From Bacteroidia bacterium (GTDB taxonomy: Bacteria > Bacteroidota > Bacteroidia > AKYH767-A > OLB10): a DNA stretch of 42,731 nucleotides. A program made the translations under genes and the position numbers. How positions within the stretch are numbered: position 1 is the first letter of the stretch; every line of letters starts with the position of its first letter. A model generated the notes under the pieces. That model did not search any database, was not told where the DNA came from, and saw only the letters and a list, made by a program, of their open reading frames with translations. Where the stretch lies: assembly GCA_016788065.1 (NCBI GenBank), contig JAEUTI010000095.1, positions 1 to 42,731 on the forward strand, written 5' to 3'. Positions 17,781 through 26,561 of this stretch are shown here, in pieces.

Positions 17781-18317
17781 TTAATTTCCTTCGGCAGGAG
17801 CTTCTTCTCCACCGGTTGCTTCAGCAGCATCGCCTTCAGCAGGAGCAGGAGCATTGGCAGCAGCCATTTTTTCCTGAACAGCTTTAGCACGTGCTTCTCT
17901 TACTTTAGCTTCATCAGCAAGACGTGATTTCACATCCTGACGTTTAGCATCAGCAAGGTTAGATGCCTTGTTGGTGATTTTTGAAAGCTTCTCATTTTCC
18001 CAGGCAGCAAACTTTGCGTCTGCAGCTTCCTGAGTAAGAACACCTTTGGTAACACCTTTGGTAAGGTGATATTTGTAAAGGACACCTTTGTACGAAAGTA
18101 TCGCACGGGTAGTGTCAGTTGGCTGGGCACCATTTTTAAGCCATTCCATGGCGCGGTCCCTGTCAATTTCAATAGTAGCCGGATTCGTGTTCGGATTATA
18201 ATTTCCGATTTTCTCAATGAATTTACCATCCCTTGGAGCACGTGCATCCGCCACCACTATGTGGTAATAGGCATAACCCTTCTTACCAAACCTTTGTAAC
18301 CTGATTTTTGCTGGCAT
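17781..18317 (-). CDS. rpsP: 30S ribosomal protein S16 with long C-terminal extension
   Basis: Primary rRNA-binding protein of the small subunit. Residues 1-80 are canonical S16 ([31 protein letters not shown] near 33-43; [15 protein letters not shown] near 55-69). About 100 extra residues follow: a charged helical stretch then an Ala/Glu/Pro tail, total 178 against about 80-90 in E. coli. A long S16 tail is a known Bacteroidota trait. A longer frame from 18383 adds 22 residues without homology and is rejected. The leader contains a 7-bp hairpin. It heads an operon with rimM. Confidence 0.95.
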   Translation of the reverse strand: MPAKIRLQRFGKKGYAYYHIVVADARAPRDGKFIEKIGNYNPNTNPATIEIDRDRAMEWLKNGAQPTDTTRAILSYKGVLYKYHLTKGVTKGVLTQEAADAKFAAWENEKLSKITNKASNLADAKRQDVKSRLADEAKVREARAKAVQEKMAAANAPAPAEGDAAEATGGEEAPAEGN

Positions 18318-18354
18318 TTTACTGGTTTGTTTGTAGTTATAAATTAATTTAAAT

Positions 18355-18377
18355 CCCCAAATTCTCCATGTTTGGGG
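18355..18377 (-). promoter_or_regulatory. hairpin in the rpsP leader
   Basis: Perfect 7-bp stem CCCCAAA/TTTGGGG (18355-18361, 18371-18377), 9-base loop, 38 bases before the rpsP ATG. A TATGTTTG -7 box lies further upstream at 18409-18416, so the hairpin would be in the transcript. No strong T-run follows, so a regulatory leader is more likely than a terminator, but this is inference. Confidence 0.4.
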
Positions 18378-18550
18378 CGGCAAAGGTGCGAAAAAACGCT
18401 TTCAAAACCAAACATATTTCAAAAGGCGTCCTTTTAAGATACGTTAGTTATTGAATATGAGCATGTTATCAAATTTATTATTTCTCAAAAAGGCTCTTTT
18501 CATACTACAATTAAGGTTTTTATACCCGTTTTGACAGTGACCCAATCTTT

Positions 18551-20095
18551 TTAATATCGAACCATTCTTATAGGATTTCCAAGGATAGCATTACCAGAAT
18601 AAACAGACAATAAATAAAATCCTTGTGATAAATGGTCTGTGTCTATAAATTGTCCCTCCACCACATCCTGTAAAAGAACAGCTCTTCCTTGCATGTCGGT
18701 TAATTTGATCTGCATTTTCACACGCATGCCTCCCTCACATCTGATTTCAAAACCAGAATGGAAAAGTGTTGGCAAAACCGTTACTAATGGCTTTTCAAAA
18801 CTCTCTTCAGAGATGGAAGTTGTTGAACATAACAAATTTTGGTTTAAAGTAATGGCAGATGTGGATGAACCAATTGTTAGTGGGTTATTCAAAGAAGCAA
18901 TGTAAGAAGTGTGTGGAACAGTACTAATCGATGAAAGAACTGTTGAATTGACTGAAAGATTTGAAACATTACATCCATTTCCGGAAGAATCTATTTTCGC
19001 AATGAATGATGAAGAGCCTAATGCAATATGTCCCGAGACCAGAATTCCGCCATCAGAAAGGATACTGATTGAACGGAGACCAGCACCACCAACAGCGGGG
19101 GGCAAAATACTTTTTGCAAATAACAGACTGCCTGAAGCAGAAATCTTCATTATAACAGGAACTTCATTTCCGGAAGATAAAGAGGTTTCTGTTGCTGCAA
19201 TCCAATAATTGCCAGCCGCATCTTTTGTCATCATGGCGGGCTCAAGACTTGCAATGTTGGTACTAAATTTCAAAGCAACTGGAAATGAAGTAAGAGATGA
19301 ATCAGTAATTATAAATGATAATCCACTTCCCGAAGGACCACCAAAGCCTGCTACACCAACAGCAGCAAAGCCACCATTTCCACTACTTGCTATATCTCTT
19401 GTAAAAGTGGAATTATTAAAACTGCAATTTTTTATTAATGTTCCATTAGTATCGAGAACCGCAAAGGCATTTGCAAGATTGACAAAACCTACTAATCCAT
19501 TTCCTAAATATCTGCCCCTGTAATTAGGGCTTGCAAATTGATTGGTTGTCAAATATCCTTCTCCTAAAACATTTCCTGAACCATCAATTCGAACCACTGA
19601 AGGTTTTGCACTTCCACCATGTGCAACAGTACCTGTAACAATATAATGGTCTGGAGAAATTTCATAGCAGCTATTTGCCAGGTCATTTCCAGTAGTTGAA
19701 TATCGCTTATACCATAAAAATCCAAAAGCAGGATCCAGCTTAATTATAAACCAGTCATAATCGGAAGGAGTATTATATACGGCACCTGTAATCAGATAAC
19801 TATTATCAGAAGTCTGGATCATTGACTTAACAGATTCATTTCCTGAAGAACCATAGTTAAATTGCTGCAACAGATTTCCCGAAGAAGAAACTTCAGCAAT
19901 AACTACATCAAGTTGGTTATTCAGGTATGAGGATGTAGCTACAACGATATTACCGTTTGCATTTTCAATTGCTGCTGCAGCATCTTCATTGGACCCATTT
20001 GATGTCAGGCGAAGTTGAAAAGTGGACTGTTGCGCACCTAAAAATTTTATTGAAATTAAAAAGAAAGCACAGACTAAGATCAGTTGATTTTTCAT
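18551..20095 (-). CDS. secreted propeller-like protein with T9SS C-terminal sorting domain
   Basis: 514 residues. A signal peptide ending LGAQQ (about residue 22) is followed by roughly 380 residues of imperfect 45-60-residue repeats with the pattern DNSYLITGAVYN...DWFIIKLD, which look like blades of a beta-propeller. The C-terminal ~80 residues (MQIKLTDMQGRAVLLQDVV ... SQGFYLLSVYSG) resemble the type IX secretion sorting domain that carries cargo across the outer membrane. The function is unknown; it is distantly similar in design to the two 894-residue proteins at 36771-42207. A TAGTTTTG -7 box lies 41 bases upstream of the ATG. Confidence 0.75.
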   Translation of the reverse strand: MKNQLILVCAFFLISIKFLGAQQSTFQLRLTSNGSNEDAAAAIENANGNIVVATSSYLNNQLDVVIAEVSSSGNLLQQFNYGSSGNESVKSMIQTSDNSYLITGAVYNTPSDYDWFIIKLDPAFGFLWYKRYSTTGNDLANSCYEISPDHYIVTGTVAHGGSAKPSVVRIDGSGNVLGEGYLTTNQFASPNYRGRYLGNGLVGFVNLANAFAVLDTNGTLIKNCSFNNSTFTRDIASSGNGGFAAVGVAGFGGPSGSGLSFIITDSSLTSFPVALKFSTNIASLEPAMMTKDAAGNYWIAATETSLSSGNEVPVIMKISASGSLLFAKSILPPAVGGAGLRSISILSDGGILVSGHIALGSSSFIAKIDSSGNGCNVSNLSVNSTVLSSISTVPHTSYIASLNNPLTIGSSTSAITLNQNLLCSTTSISEESFEKPLVTVLPTLFHSGFEIRCEGGMRVKMQIKLTDMQGRAVLLQDVVEGQFIDTDHLSQGFYLLSVYSGNAILGNPIRMVRY

Positions 20096-20135
20096 AGGGA
20101 CAATTTAGCTTATAGTTGTTATCAACAAGTTATGG

Positions 20136-20143
20136 CAAAACTA
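20136..20143 (-). promoter_or_regulatory. -7 box (TAGTTTTG) of the secreted propeller gene
   Basis: A full TAnnTTTG match on the minus strand in the gap between the M14 peptidase gene and this gene. No clear -33 partner. Confidence 0.38.
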
Positions 20144-20182
20144 TCCCAAATTTTTCATTCTAGATGTAGTATTTATCCGACG

Positions 20183-21958
20183 TTAATTATCGCCGCTAAA
20201 GCGGGAAACCGGGAATACACGAAAATCTTCAAAATACTCCGAATTGCGATAGATATAATACAACTGTGCAAACCCATTTTCAGCAAAATCTTTATCAGCA
20301 GCCCGTTTTGTTTCCAGTTCCTTTTTTAAGCCCGGATTTTTCTCGAGTATTGTGGCTGCCATTTCATCAAAGACATAGGATGAGAACCACTCTTTTTGTT
20401 GAAGGATGCTGTCGAAAAATCCCCATACAAACCAGGAATCAGGAGCTGTTGGCTCACACGTTTCAACAATATATCTGATGGCATCCTGATTGGTAGGAAT
20501 AAGGTAATCCCCCTTGTAATAATTCATTCGGATGGTCCGCTTTTCAGTCTGCACATTGGAATGCACATAATGCCCTTCATAGGGATCTTTTCCGGTTTTG
20601 AAATCTTTGATTATATATTGTTCCACCATTAATGATGTGTCGGAACTAAAACGAATAAATTCGACTTTATTTAAGATCATTCTTTCAATTACATTCTTCC
20701 ATGCTTGCGGGATCACATAGTAGGCGGGAACGGTAACCGATTCGGTTGGCTTGTACTCATCATAAAGTTTAATGCTTCGAGTGTAAGGTTTTGTTTGATC
20801 AAAATATAATTGATCGGTGCCGGTTACTTTACTTTTCTTACGATATGATTCATATCCTTTGAACATAATCGTTTCATAAATGGTAGTATCAGATTCCCAA
20901 CCCAGAACATGTTCCTTTGCCGATTTAAAATATGCATTCGTTTGCTTTCGTTTTTCCTGAATGATAACTGCATTTTCAGAACTATACTTAACCATAATGT
21001 CAATAAGCCGCAAGGTAGATTTCACCCTTGCATCAAATGGTTTTAACATGTGTGTTTCCGACACAAATGCAAAGCAATTAAAGAGCGCAGCATAACCACT
21101 TGCAAATCGGGGATTTTCCAAAAAACCATAGATACCATTCTCAGGAGTATCATCATAGCGGGCGGTGTTGACATAAGGAGCCATTTCATCACCTGCAGCC
21201 TTCATTCTTTCAAAAAGTGACGGAGTAAAAGTTGTCTTCATAAACTTTCCAGCTGGTCCGCCTAATTTATTATGCTGTGTAGAAATTAATGTCATGGTAT
21301 ATTGGTAATCGGAACCATCGCTGACATGTGTATCTAAAAATACATCGGGATCCCAGGCTCTGAATAAGGAAGTAAAAGAAGTTGCATTTTCAGAATCACA
21401 TTTAATAAAGTCGCGGTTGAGATCTAAATTTCGGGCATTTCCGCGAAAGCCGTAAGCTTCGGGACCATTTTGATTGGCACGAGAGCAACATCCTCTTTTC
21501 ATGGCTCCATCAATGTTGTAAAATGGTATAATAAGTATAACAACATTCGATGGCAATGCTTTTTTCTCAGCTAAGATGCGTTCCGAATAACGGATGCAGG
21601 CATCTACCCCATCCGGTTCCCCGGGATGAATGGCATTATTTATCAGAAATACCAGTTTACCCGATTTTTTAGCCTGTTCAGGTGAAAACTGTTCATCTGA
21701 AGAAATTACAAAAAGATGCAACGGTCTGCCAATATCCGTCATTCCCATTTCAATCAATTTTGCCTGAGGATATTTCTCATCAAGAAGTTTGTATTTGGAA
21801 ATGGCCTGATCATAGGTCACCGACTTATTTGCAGCATTCAAAGCTGCAACATCCTGTGCATTACTTGTTGATGAACTGAAAAAGAAGTACATCAACAAAG
21901 CGAAGGTGAAACAAACATTCGCCCTCCTGAAATTCTGGGAAATTAAAAATGATTTCAT
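20183..21958 (-). CDS. exported M14 family zinc carboxypeptidase
   Basis: 591 residues with an N-terminal signal peptide (hydrophobic segment about 14-34, ending SNAQD). Zinc ligands are seen as HPGE (His111, Glu114) and His211 in LDTHVSDG; Asn181-Arg182 in NLDLNRD match the substrate carboxylate-binding pair, and Glu301 in FVSETHM fits the catalytic glutamate. The active site is therefore complete. The substrate could be peptides or peptidoglycan stem peptides; the sequence does not decide. Its start overlaps the stop of the upstream M61 gene by four bases (ATGA), indicating translational coupling. Confidence 0.86.
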   Translation of the reverse strand: MKSFLISQNFRRANVCFTFALLMYFFFSSSTSNAQDVAALNAANKSVTYDQAISKYKLLDEKYPQAKLIEMGMTDIGRPLHLFVISSDEQFSPEQAKKSGKLVFLINNAIHPGEPDGVDACIRYSERILAEKKALPSNVVILIIPFYNIDGAMKRGCCSRANQNGPEAYGFRGNARNLDLNRDFIKCDSENATSFTSLFRAWDPDVFLDTHVSDGSDYQYTMTLISTQHNKLGGPAGKFMKTTFTPSLFERMKAAGDEMAPYVNTARYDDTPENGIYGFLENPRFASGYAALFNCFAFVSETHMLKPFDARVKSTLRLIDIMVKYSSENAVIIQEKRKQTNAYFKSAKEHVLGWESDTTIYETIMFKGYESYRKKSKVTGTDQLYFDQTKPYTRSIKLYDEYKPTESVTVPAYYVIPQAWKNVIERMILNKVEFIRFSSDTSLMVEQYIIKDFKTGKDPYEGHYVHSNVQTEKRTIRMNYYKGDYLIPTNQDAIRYIVETCEPTAPDSWFVWGFFDSILQQKEWFSSYVFDEMAATILEKNPGLKKELETKRAADKDFAENGFAQLYYIYRNSEYFEDFRVFPVSRFSGDN

Positions 21959-23736
21959 TCGTGAGGTAGCAATTTATTGAAAACAGATTGTTGTTGCGGA
22001 GACATTTTCTCCATGATAGTATATTCGAAATCACGGGTGACCGGTGGTAATATTTCAACAGAAACGATCATTTTTTCTCCGGAACGCATTAATTCAATAT
22101 CGACTAATTCGCCGGCTTTTAAATCATTAATTGCCTTCTGCAGTTTGTCACCGGACTTCCCATCAACTGCAATAATTTCATCGTTCACCGACAATCCGTA
22201 AGTCCATGCAGTTCCTCCTCTTATTACCTGTGTAATCGCAAATTTGCCGGGAGAAAAAACAACAGATAAACTTCCTGCTTTCCTCTTTTCCGGTTTTTTC
22301 TCCGTAATTAAAATCCCTGCTTTCTCGAAAAATGTCGCGTAAGGAATAGGTTGCACACCGATTACATATTGAGACATGAAATCCTTATAACTTTTTCCGG
22401 CAACGGTCTCAATGGCTGCCACCAGTTCCTCATCGGTTAATCCGCGATTGAGTTTCAGATAATGCTCATGATATAAATAATGCATTAAATCGTCGAGTGA
22501 TTTTTGACCGTTAGTATGTGCAAGGAAATCAATTTGCAAAAGCATTGCTATCAATCCACCTTTGGTGTAATAGGAAACAGTGGCATTATTTGAATTCTCA
22601 TTTCTGCGATAGTACTTGATCCATGCATCAAAACTCGATTCCGTAAGTGATTGAATGGTGTCGCCGGGGGTGTTAAGTAACGTTTTAACATTTCCAAAAA
22701 CGATATCGAGATATTCTTTTCTCGAATAAAATCCGCTTTTATAAACAATATAATCGTCGTAGAAACTGGTGAAACCTTCGAAAAACCAAAGCTGATTCGT
22801 ATACACTTCCTCATTATAATTAAACGGTCCAAGTTCTAATGGTCTTATACGTTTAACATTCCACAAGTGAAAATATTCATGTGCAATAAGACTTAAAAAT
22901 CCTTTGTATGCAGTGGGATTTGCATACACATTTCTGGAGGTGATCATAGATGAAGAATTCATGTGCTCGAGTCCTCCACCTCCACTGTTTGTATGATGAA
23001 TAAAAAAGTGATAATCTTTATTAGGATTTACACCGAAAATTTGGGTGCACACATCTACAATTTTATAGAAATCATTCCGTACAGTATCGCGGTTATAGTT
23101 TCCATTGCCAATCATAACAATATGGTGTGGAATGCCTTTGTAATCAAAACTTATGATATCCTGATTGCCAATTACAATGGGACAATCGGCTAGTTGATCA
23201 TAATTGGTTGCCGTTCTGATCCATTCCGAAGATTCGGAAGCAGGAATTCCGGTAGAAATCAGTTTCCAGTTTTTGTGAGGGATAAAAGTTACTGTTGAAG
23301 GTGCAGATTTGAATGCTTCGGCATACATAAACACACCTGTGCCGTTAATGTAAGCATGACTCATGTCAACAAAGCAGGTTCTTACCGAAAGCTCAAATGC
23401 ATATACATCATATTTTACAACAACAGATTTCTCACCCCCATTATAAATGCGCCAGGTATTCTTATTCACCTTTCTAAAAGGTAATTTTTGCTTGTTGGCG
23501 TTTTCCGGAACAAAACCTTCCACATTTTTCGCAAATTCCCTAACCATGTAGGAGCCGGGAATCCACACGGGCATTTTCAGGTCGATGGAGTCTCCGGCGA
23601 TGCCTGAAACCTCCAATTCCATGCTAATATAATGAGAAGCGGGATTCGGGAAAGAGACTTTGTAGTTGATACCTGCATCAGAACGTACTGATAAACAAAT
23701 AAATATGATAATTATTGCAATTGATTGTCGGATCAT
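21955..23736 (-). CDS. exported M61 family (glycyl aminopeptidase-like) metallopeptidase with PDZ domain
   Basis: 593 residues from the preferred ATG, opening with a hydrophobic signal segment (MIRQSIAIIIIFICLSV). An N-terminal beta domain contains VWIPGSYMVREFAKNV (near 57-72). The gluzincin motif HEYFHLWN is at 286-293, with the downstream glutamate in WFFEGFTSFYDDY (Glu320). A PDZ domain occupies about the last 110 residues (GTAWTYGLSVNDEIIAVDG). M61 enzymes favour N-terminal glycine or alanine; specificity here is inferred. A start at 23808 would add 24 residues ahead of the signal peptide. It is coupled to the downstream M14 gene by a 4-base overlap. Confidence 0.88.
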   Translation of the reverse strand: MIRQSIAIIIIFICLSVRSDAGINYKVSFPNPASHYISMELEVSGIAGDSIDLKMPVWIPGSYMVREFAKNVEGFVPENANKQKLPFRKVNKNTWRIYNGGEKSVVVKYDVYAFELSVRTCFVDMSHAYINGTGVFMYAEAFKSAPSTVTFIPHKNWKLISTGIPASESSEWIRTATNYDQLADCPIVIGNQDIISFDYKGIPHHIVMIGNGNYNRDTVRNDFYKIVDVCTQIFGVNPNKDYHFFIHHTNSGGGGLEHMNSSSMITSRNVYANPTAYKGFLSLIAHEYFHLWNVKRIRPLELGPFNYNEEVYTNQLWFFEGFTSFYDDYIVYKSGFYSRKEYLDIVFGNVKTLLNTPGDTIQSLTESSFDAWIKYYRRNENSNNATVSYYTKGGLIAMLLQIDFLAHTNGQKSLDDLMHYLYHEHYLKLNRGLTDEELVAAIETVAGKSYKDFMSQYVIGVQPIPYATFFEKAGILITEKKPEKRKAGSLSVVFSPGKFAITQVIRGGTAWTYGLSVNDEIIAVDGKSGDKLQKAINDLKAGELVDIELMRSGEKMIVSVEILPPVTRDFEYTIMEKMSPQQQSVFNKLLPHE

Positions 23737-23754
23737 ATCAGAAATAGAATGCAA

Positions 23755-23762
23755 CAAATCTA
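23755..23762 (-). promoter_or_regulatory. -7 box (TAGATTTG) of the M61-M14 operon
   Basis: A full TAnnTTTG match 19 bases before the preferred M61 ATG; transcription from it would exclude the upstream ATG at 23808. No -33 element is obvious. Confidence 0.42.
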
Positions 23763-23932
23763 ATAAAAGCAAAAAATATAAAGGGAAATGCCGGTCTAAA
23801 ATCACCAAAACATGTTGTAGCAGAAATCATTGCCAGGAAAAGTTATTGAATAAATAGGTTTTATTGCAATCCAGAATAGGATAAAATGACTACTTGTAAT
23901 TTTCATGAATTGTAACGGAGGAACTTTGAATG

Positions 23933-23973
23933 GTAGATGAGTCTCCTGAAAGTGATTCAGGAGACTCATCTAC
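23933..23973 (-). terminator. long perfect hairpin after the frameshifted T9SS gene
   Basis: An 18-bp perfect stem (23933-23950 with 23956-23973) and a 5-base loop, ten bases past the stop at 23983. It lacks a clear T-run, but such a stem between two same-strand transcription units is best read as a terminator. Confidence 0.6.
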
Positions 23974-23982
23974 AATTTGAAA

Positions 23983-24769
23983 TTATTGCTTCACCATTCT
24001 CTTGGTTTGATGATTTTCACCATCAATTATAAGTGAATATGTATATACTCCACTGGTTAAATCCTCACCATATACTGTTAAGGAACCAGCACCACGATGA
24101 CTAATATCAAATTTCTGAAGCACCTTTCCTGAGTGGTAATAGAATAACATAACTGCACCCGTTATCGACTCTGGAATTAGCTCCAATACCAACATAACCA
24201 TTGGTATTCCAATTCGCATCGACAGCATTGCCATTGTTTACGCCATTAATGGTGAGATTAGCAGGAACATCATTGTTAATCATAATGCGTTTCAAAAACG
24301 GAACATCATCGCTAGGGCCTTGCGTCCAAAAGAACATATTTCCAGATGAAGCTCTGAAATTGATGTCGTTATATGGTGATGGCAGAATATTCCAACTGTC
24401 AGAATTAAATATTGCCAAATGCTCAACTTCCTGATTTTGCCCTCCAGAGAACATTCGCCAAAAACTATAAATATCTCCGAAATCATTCCTGTCAGGTGCA
24501 CCTGTGCGGAAAACTTCGCCGAAATTTGTATAAGAGATCCCATTAGGTAATCCTTGTAGATAATTTGTATTCACATGAAGCGCTGATAGTGGAATATTAG
24601 AAAATCCTTGAAAATCACCAATACCCACACTTTCGATTAGATTTGCTGGATCGGTTTGCCCAAAGTTGTTGAAAAGCGCCGGTTGAATAGTCCATTGTGC
24701 AATAGTGGTTGATGTGTAATTTAAAATAATTATTATACACATTGTCAAAATTCTAAGAGTCGTTTTCAT
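23983..24769 (-). pseudogene. frameshifted secreted T9SS cargo gene
   Basis: The first frame (start 24769) encodes a signal peptide and about 190 residues ending with the NGYVGIGANS segment, then runs into 20 odd residues and a stop at 24107. A second frame, one base out of register, begins to make sense near 24177 (IPESITGAVMLFYYHSGK) and continues as a clean T9SS sorting domain ending TKRMVKQ at 23983. The break is thus at about 24170-24185. Joined, the frames give a normal Bacteroidota secreted protein, but a linker seems missing, so a small deletion or a sequencing error are both possible. The in-frame ATG at 24234 is not a credible independent start. It follows the upstream cargo gene by 4 bases. 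Confidence 0.72.
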
Positions 24770-24773
24770 GGTT

Positions 24774-25751
24774 TTAGAGTTTTATGAAATATGAAGTTGT
24801 TAGGGATTTTTTAGTTTGAATATTAATAATGTAAAACCCTTTTGCAAGCTTATCTATATTTAATTTGAGACTATTAGTATTAAAGTAATTTTCTTGTAAA
24901 ATTAGTTGGCCTGTGATATTTAGTACAGTGAGAGTTGTTATATCTAGGGTATAAGAATAAATATTAATTTCAGAATTGACTATAGTAGGAAACAACTGAA
25001 TGACATCTAGATCTTCAGCCTCATTTATTCTAGTAAGTGAATCGCAAGGAGTAACAAACACATCATCTATATAATAATATGCAAAAGTTAATGATGGTAT
25101 ATTACTCCAGCCTGTTAGGGCTGCAGTGCTGCTTGCCGTGTCTTTAAAATTGCCAAGGATTAAGTACCTTTCTCCGCCAGATGCTATAAATGACCCCGAT
25201 ATTTCATTCCAAATGGCACGATCGCTTATATCGTTATTAGCCGGATTTTGAATTTGAGGGGTGAAGGGTAAAGTACAATAATTCAATCCGCCACAACTGT
25301 CTATAATCATTGTTGAGGAAAAATAGGCGCCAAAATCATTACAAACTCGATGACATGAATCGCCAGGGCTTACAAAAAAAGAAACACAATATTCTATTCC
25401 AGTTATCAATGAATCTATCAATTCAACCTGGATGTATTCTTTTGCATTTGTTGGAATACCATTATATGAATAAGTGCCAATTCCTGCATAAGCAATACCA
25501 GTTCTCGCATATTGATAACCTGCCAGATTTGAAGGGTAACCAGACCAACCATTAGAATTACATTCATTGTAATAATCCGAAGTATTATTCCAAATAGCAA
25601 TTGTCCAAGGTGGTGCATAGTGAATTTTACCTAAAGATGTTGGACACGAAGTGTAATTCTCAAAACTCGGATTGGGCACCAAATTCATTTGAGCCTTTAA
25701 AGGTCCATAAGTCAATGCCACTAATATTATAAGCAAAAAGCAATTTTTCAT
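24774..25751 (-). CDS. secreted protein with T9SS type A C-terminal sorting domain
   Basis: 325 residues. A signal peptide ends at LKAQ (about residue 20). A jelly-roll-like domain opens NLVPNPSFENYTSCPTSLG (23-41), a start often seen in Bacteroidota surface proteins with carbohydrate-binding-like folds, and reaches about residue 235. The C-terminal ~80 residues (LFPTIVNSEINIYS ... KLAKGFYIINIQTKKS) are a T9SS type A sorting domain. Ligand unknown. It has a near-consensus promoter at 25892-25921, giving a leader of about 134 bases, and heads a two-gene unit with the frameshifted gene. Confidence 0.8.
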   Translation of the reverse strand: MKNCFLLIILVALTYGPLKAQMNLVPNPSFENYTSCPTSLGKIHYAPPWTIAIWNNTSDYYNECNSNGWSGYPSNLAGYQYARTGIAYAGIGTYSYNGIPTNAKEYIQVELIDSLITGIEYCVSFFVSPGDSCHRVCNDFGAYFSSTMIIDSCGGLNYCTLPFTPQIQNPANNDISDRAIWNEISGSFIASGGERYLILGNFKDTASSTAALTGWSNIPSLTFAYYYIDDVFVTPCDSLTRINEAEDLDVIQLFPTIVNSEINIYSYTLDITTLTVLNITGQLILQENYFNTNSLKLNIDKLAKGFYIINIQTKKSLTTSYFIKL

Positions 25752-25891
25752 GAATTCTAAATTTTTAGAAAGGTAATTTGAATAATGAACTCACACTGCA
25801 ATACGATTTCTAAAGCCAACAGCTAAATCTAAATTCTAAATAAATTAAGAAAAGGGTATAATGAAAAGGTGTGTTACCGGGGCCGGCGAAT

Positions 25892-25921
25892 CAAAGATAA
25901 ACAATTATTTTAAAAATCAAA
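25892..25921 (-). promoter_or_regulatory. promoter of the 24774-25751 secreted protein gene
   Basis: On the minus strand TTTG, 18 bases, TATCTTTG: close match to the Bacteroidota -33/-7 consensus and spacing. Transcription would start near 25885. Confidence 0.65.
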
Positions 25922-26303
25922 ATTAAAATGGCATAGCATTGATTTTTAAATATTTAAATTAAAATAACAGATTGTCTTACAATACATAAAACCGAACTTT
26001 AGGTTAAACAAATAAAATTCCAAGCATTTTGGTTTTTGCTTAATAGTCATTTATTGAGTAGAAAAAGTATATTTTCATGGTGTTGCATTGTAAGATTATT
26101 GATCTCAAAGAACGAAAAATATCGAAAATCATTACGATTTATGCTACTCAGATATAATAATCTTACAATCGCCTCATGAAATAATAAATGCGAAAAGCCT
26201 GTAAAATAGCGGCTTAATCACTGAAAAACCCTGATAAAGTATTAAATTCCTTACCAATGTCACAATTTTTAAAACATGAGCATTTCAGGGTAAAATCCCG
26301 CCC
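25922..26303. other. gene-free, AT-rich interval
   Basis: No credible coding frame on either strand. It holds the palindromic element described separately (26071-26184). The remainder is AT-rich with no other structure I could support. The whole gap between flanking genes is 25752-26561. Confidence 0.6.
26071..26184. repeat. imperfect palindrome with 14-bp perfect core arms
   Basis: Arms 26087-26100 (ATTGTAAGATTATT) and 26156-26169 (its exact reverse complement) are separated by 55 bases. Less perfect pairing continues outward (TTCATG at 26074-26079 with CATGAA at 26175-26180). A small inner hairpin AAATC/GATTT lies in the middle. It could be an RNA structure or the remnant of a small non-coding mobile element. 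Confidence 0.55.
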
Positions 26304-26432
26304 TATGTTTGTAGAGCAAAACAAAACAAAAACACTTTGCCTATGGACATATAAAAAAGGTCAAGAAAGTTCAACTCAAATGACAATGAAAGAATAGCAA
26401 CCGTGATCGCTTCCCGGTTGCTTTCTGCTTTT
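26304..26432 (+). ncRNA. candidate short transcript (sRNA or 30-residue peptide gene) upstream of dnaE
   Basis: A TATGTTTG -7-like box at 26304-26311 (imperfect -33 TTTC 17 bases upstream) and an intrinsic terminator at 26396-26432 enclose about 115 bases that belong to no known gene. There is no plus-strand gene upstream for this terminator to serve. Alternatively an ATG at 26305 opens a 30-codon frame ending with TAG at 26395-26397, exactly at the hairpin. The two readings exclude each other because the ATG lies in the box. I cannot assign an RNA family. Confidence 0.35.
26396..26432 (+). terminator. intrinsic terminator of the candidate short transcript
   Basis: An 8-bp stem AGCAACCG/CGGTTGCT (26396-26403 and 26415-26422), 11-base loop, followed by a T-rich stretch including five Ts. 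It lies about 130 bases before dnaE, so it could also act as an attenuator for dnaE. Confidence 0.55.
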
Positions 26433-26561
26433 TATCAGGTGGTTACCCATTTTTCCACATTTTATCAACACCCCTCTATGGCACCTTCAATTTAGGTATT
26501 TTTACAGTCCGGAGATTTTTTCCGGGAACAACCCTTTTACCAGTAAAATTCCAATCCTAAA

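Noticed and set aside
23983-24234. Independent 83-residue gene
   Set aside because: Only a T9SS sorting domain without a signal peptide; it is the out-of-frame tail of the gene starting at 24769.
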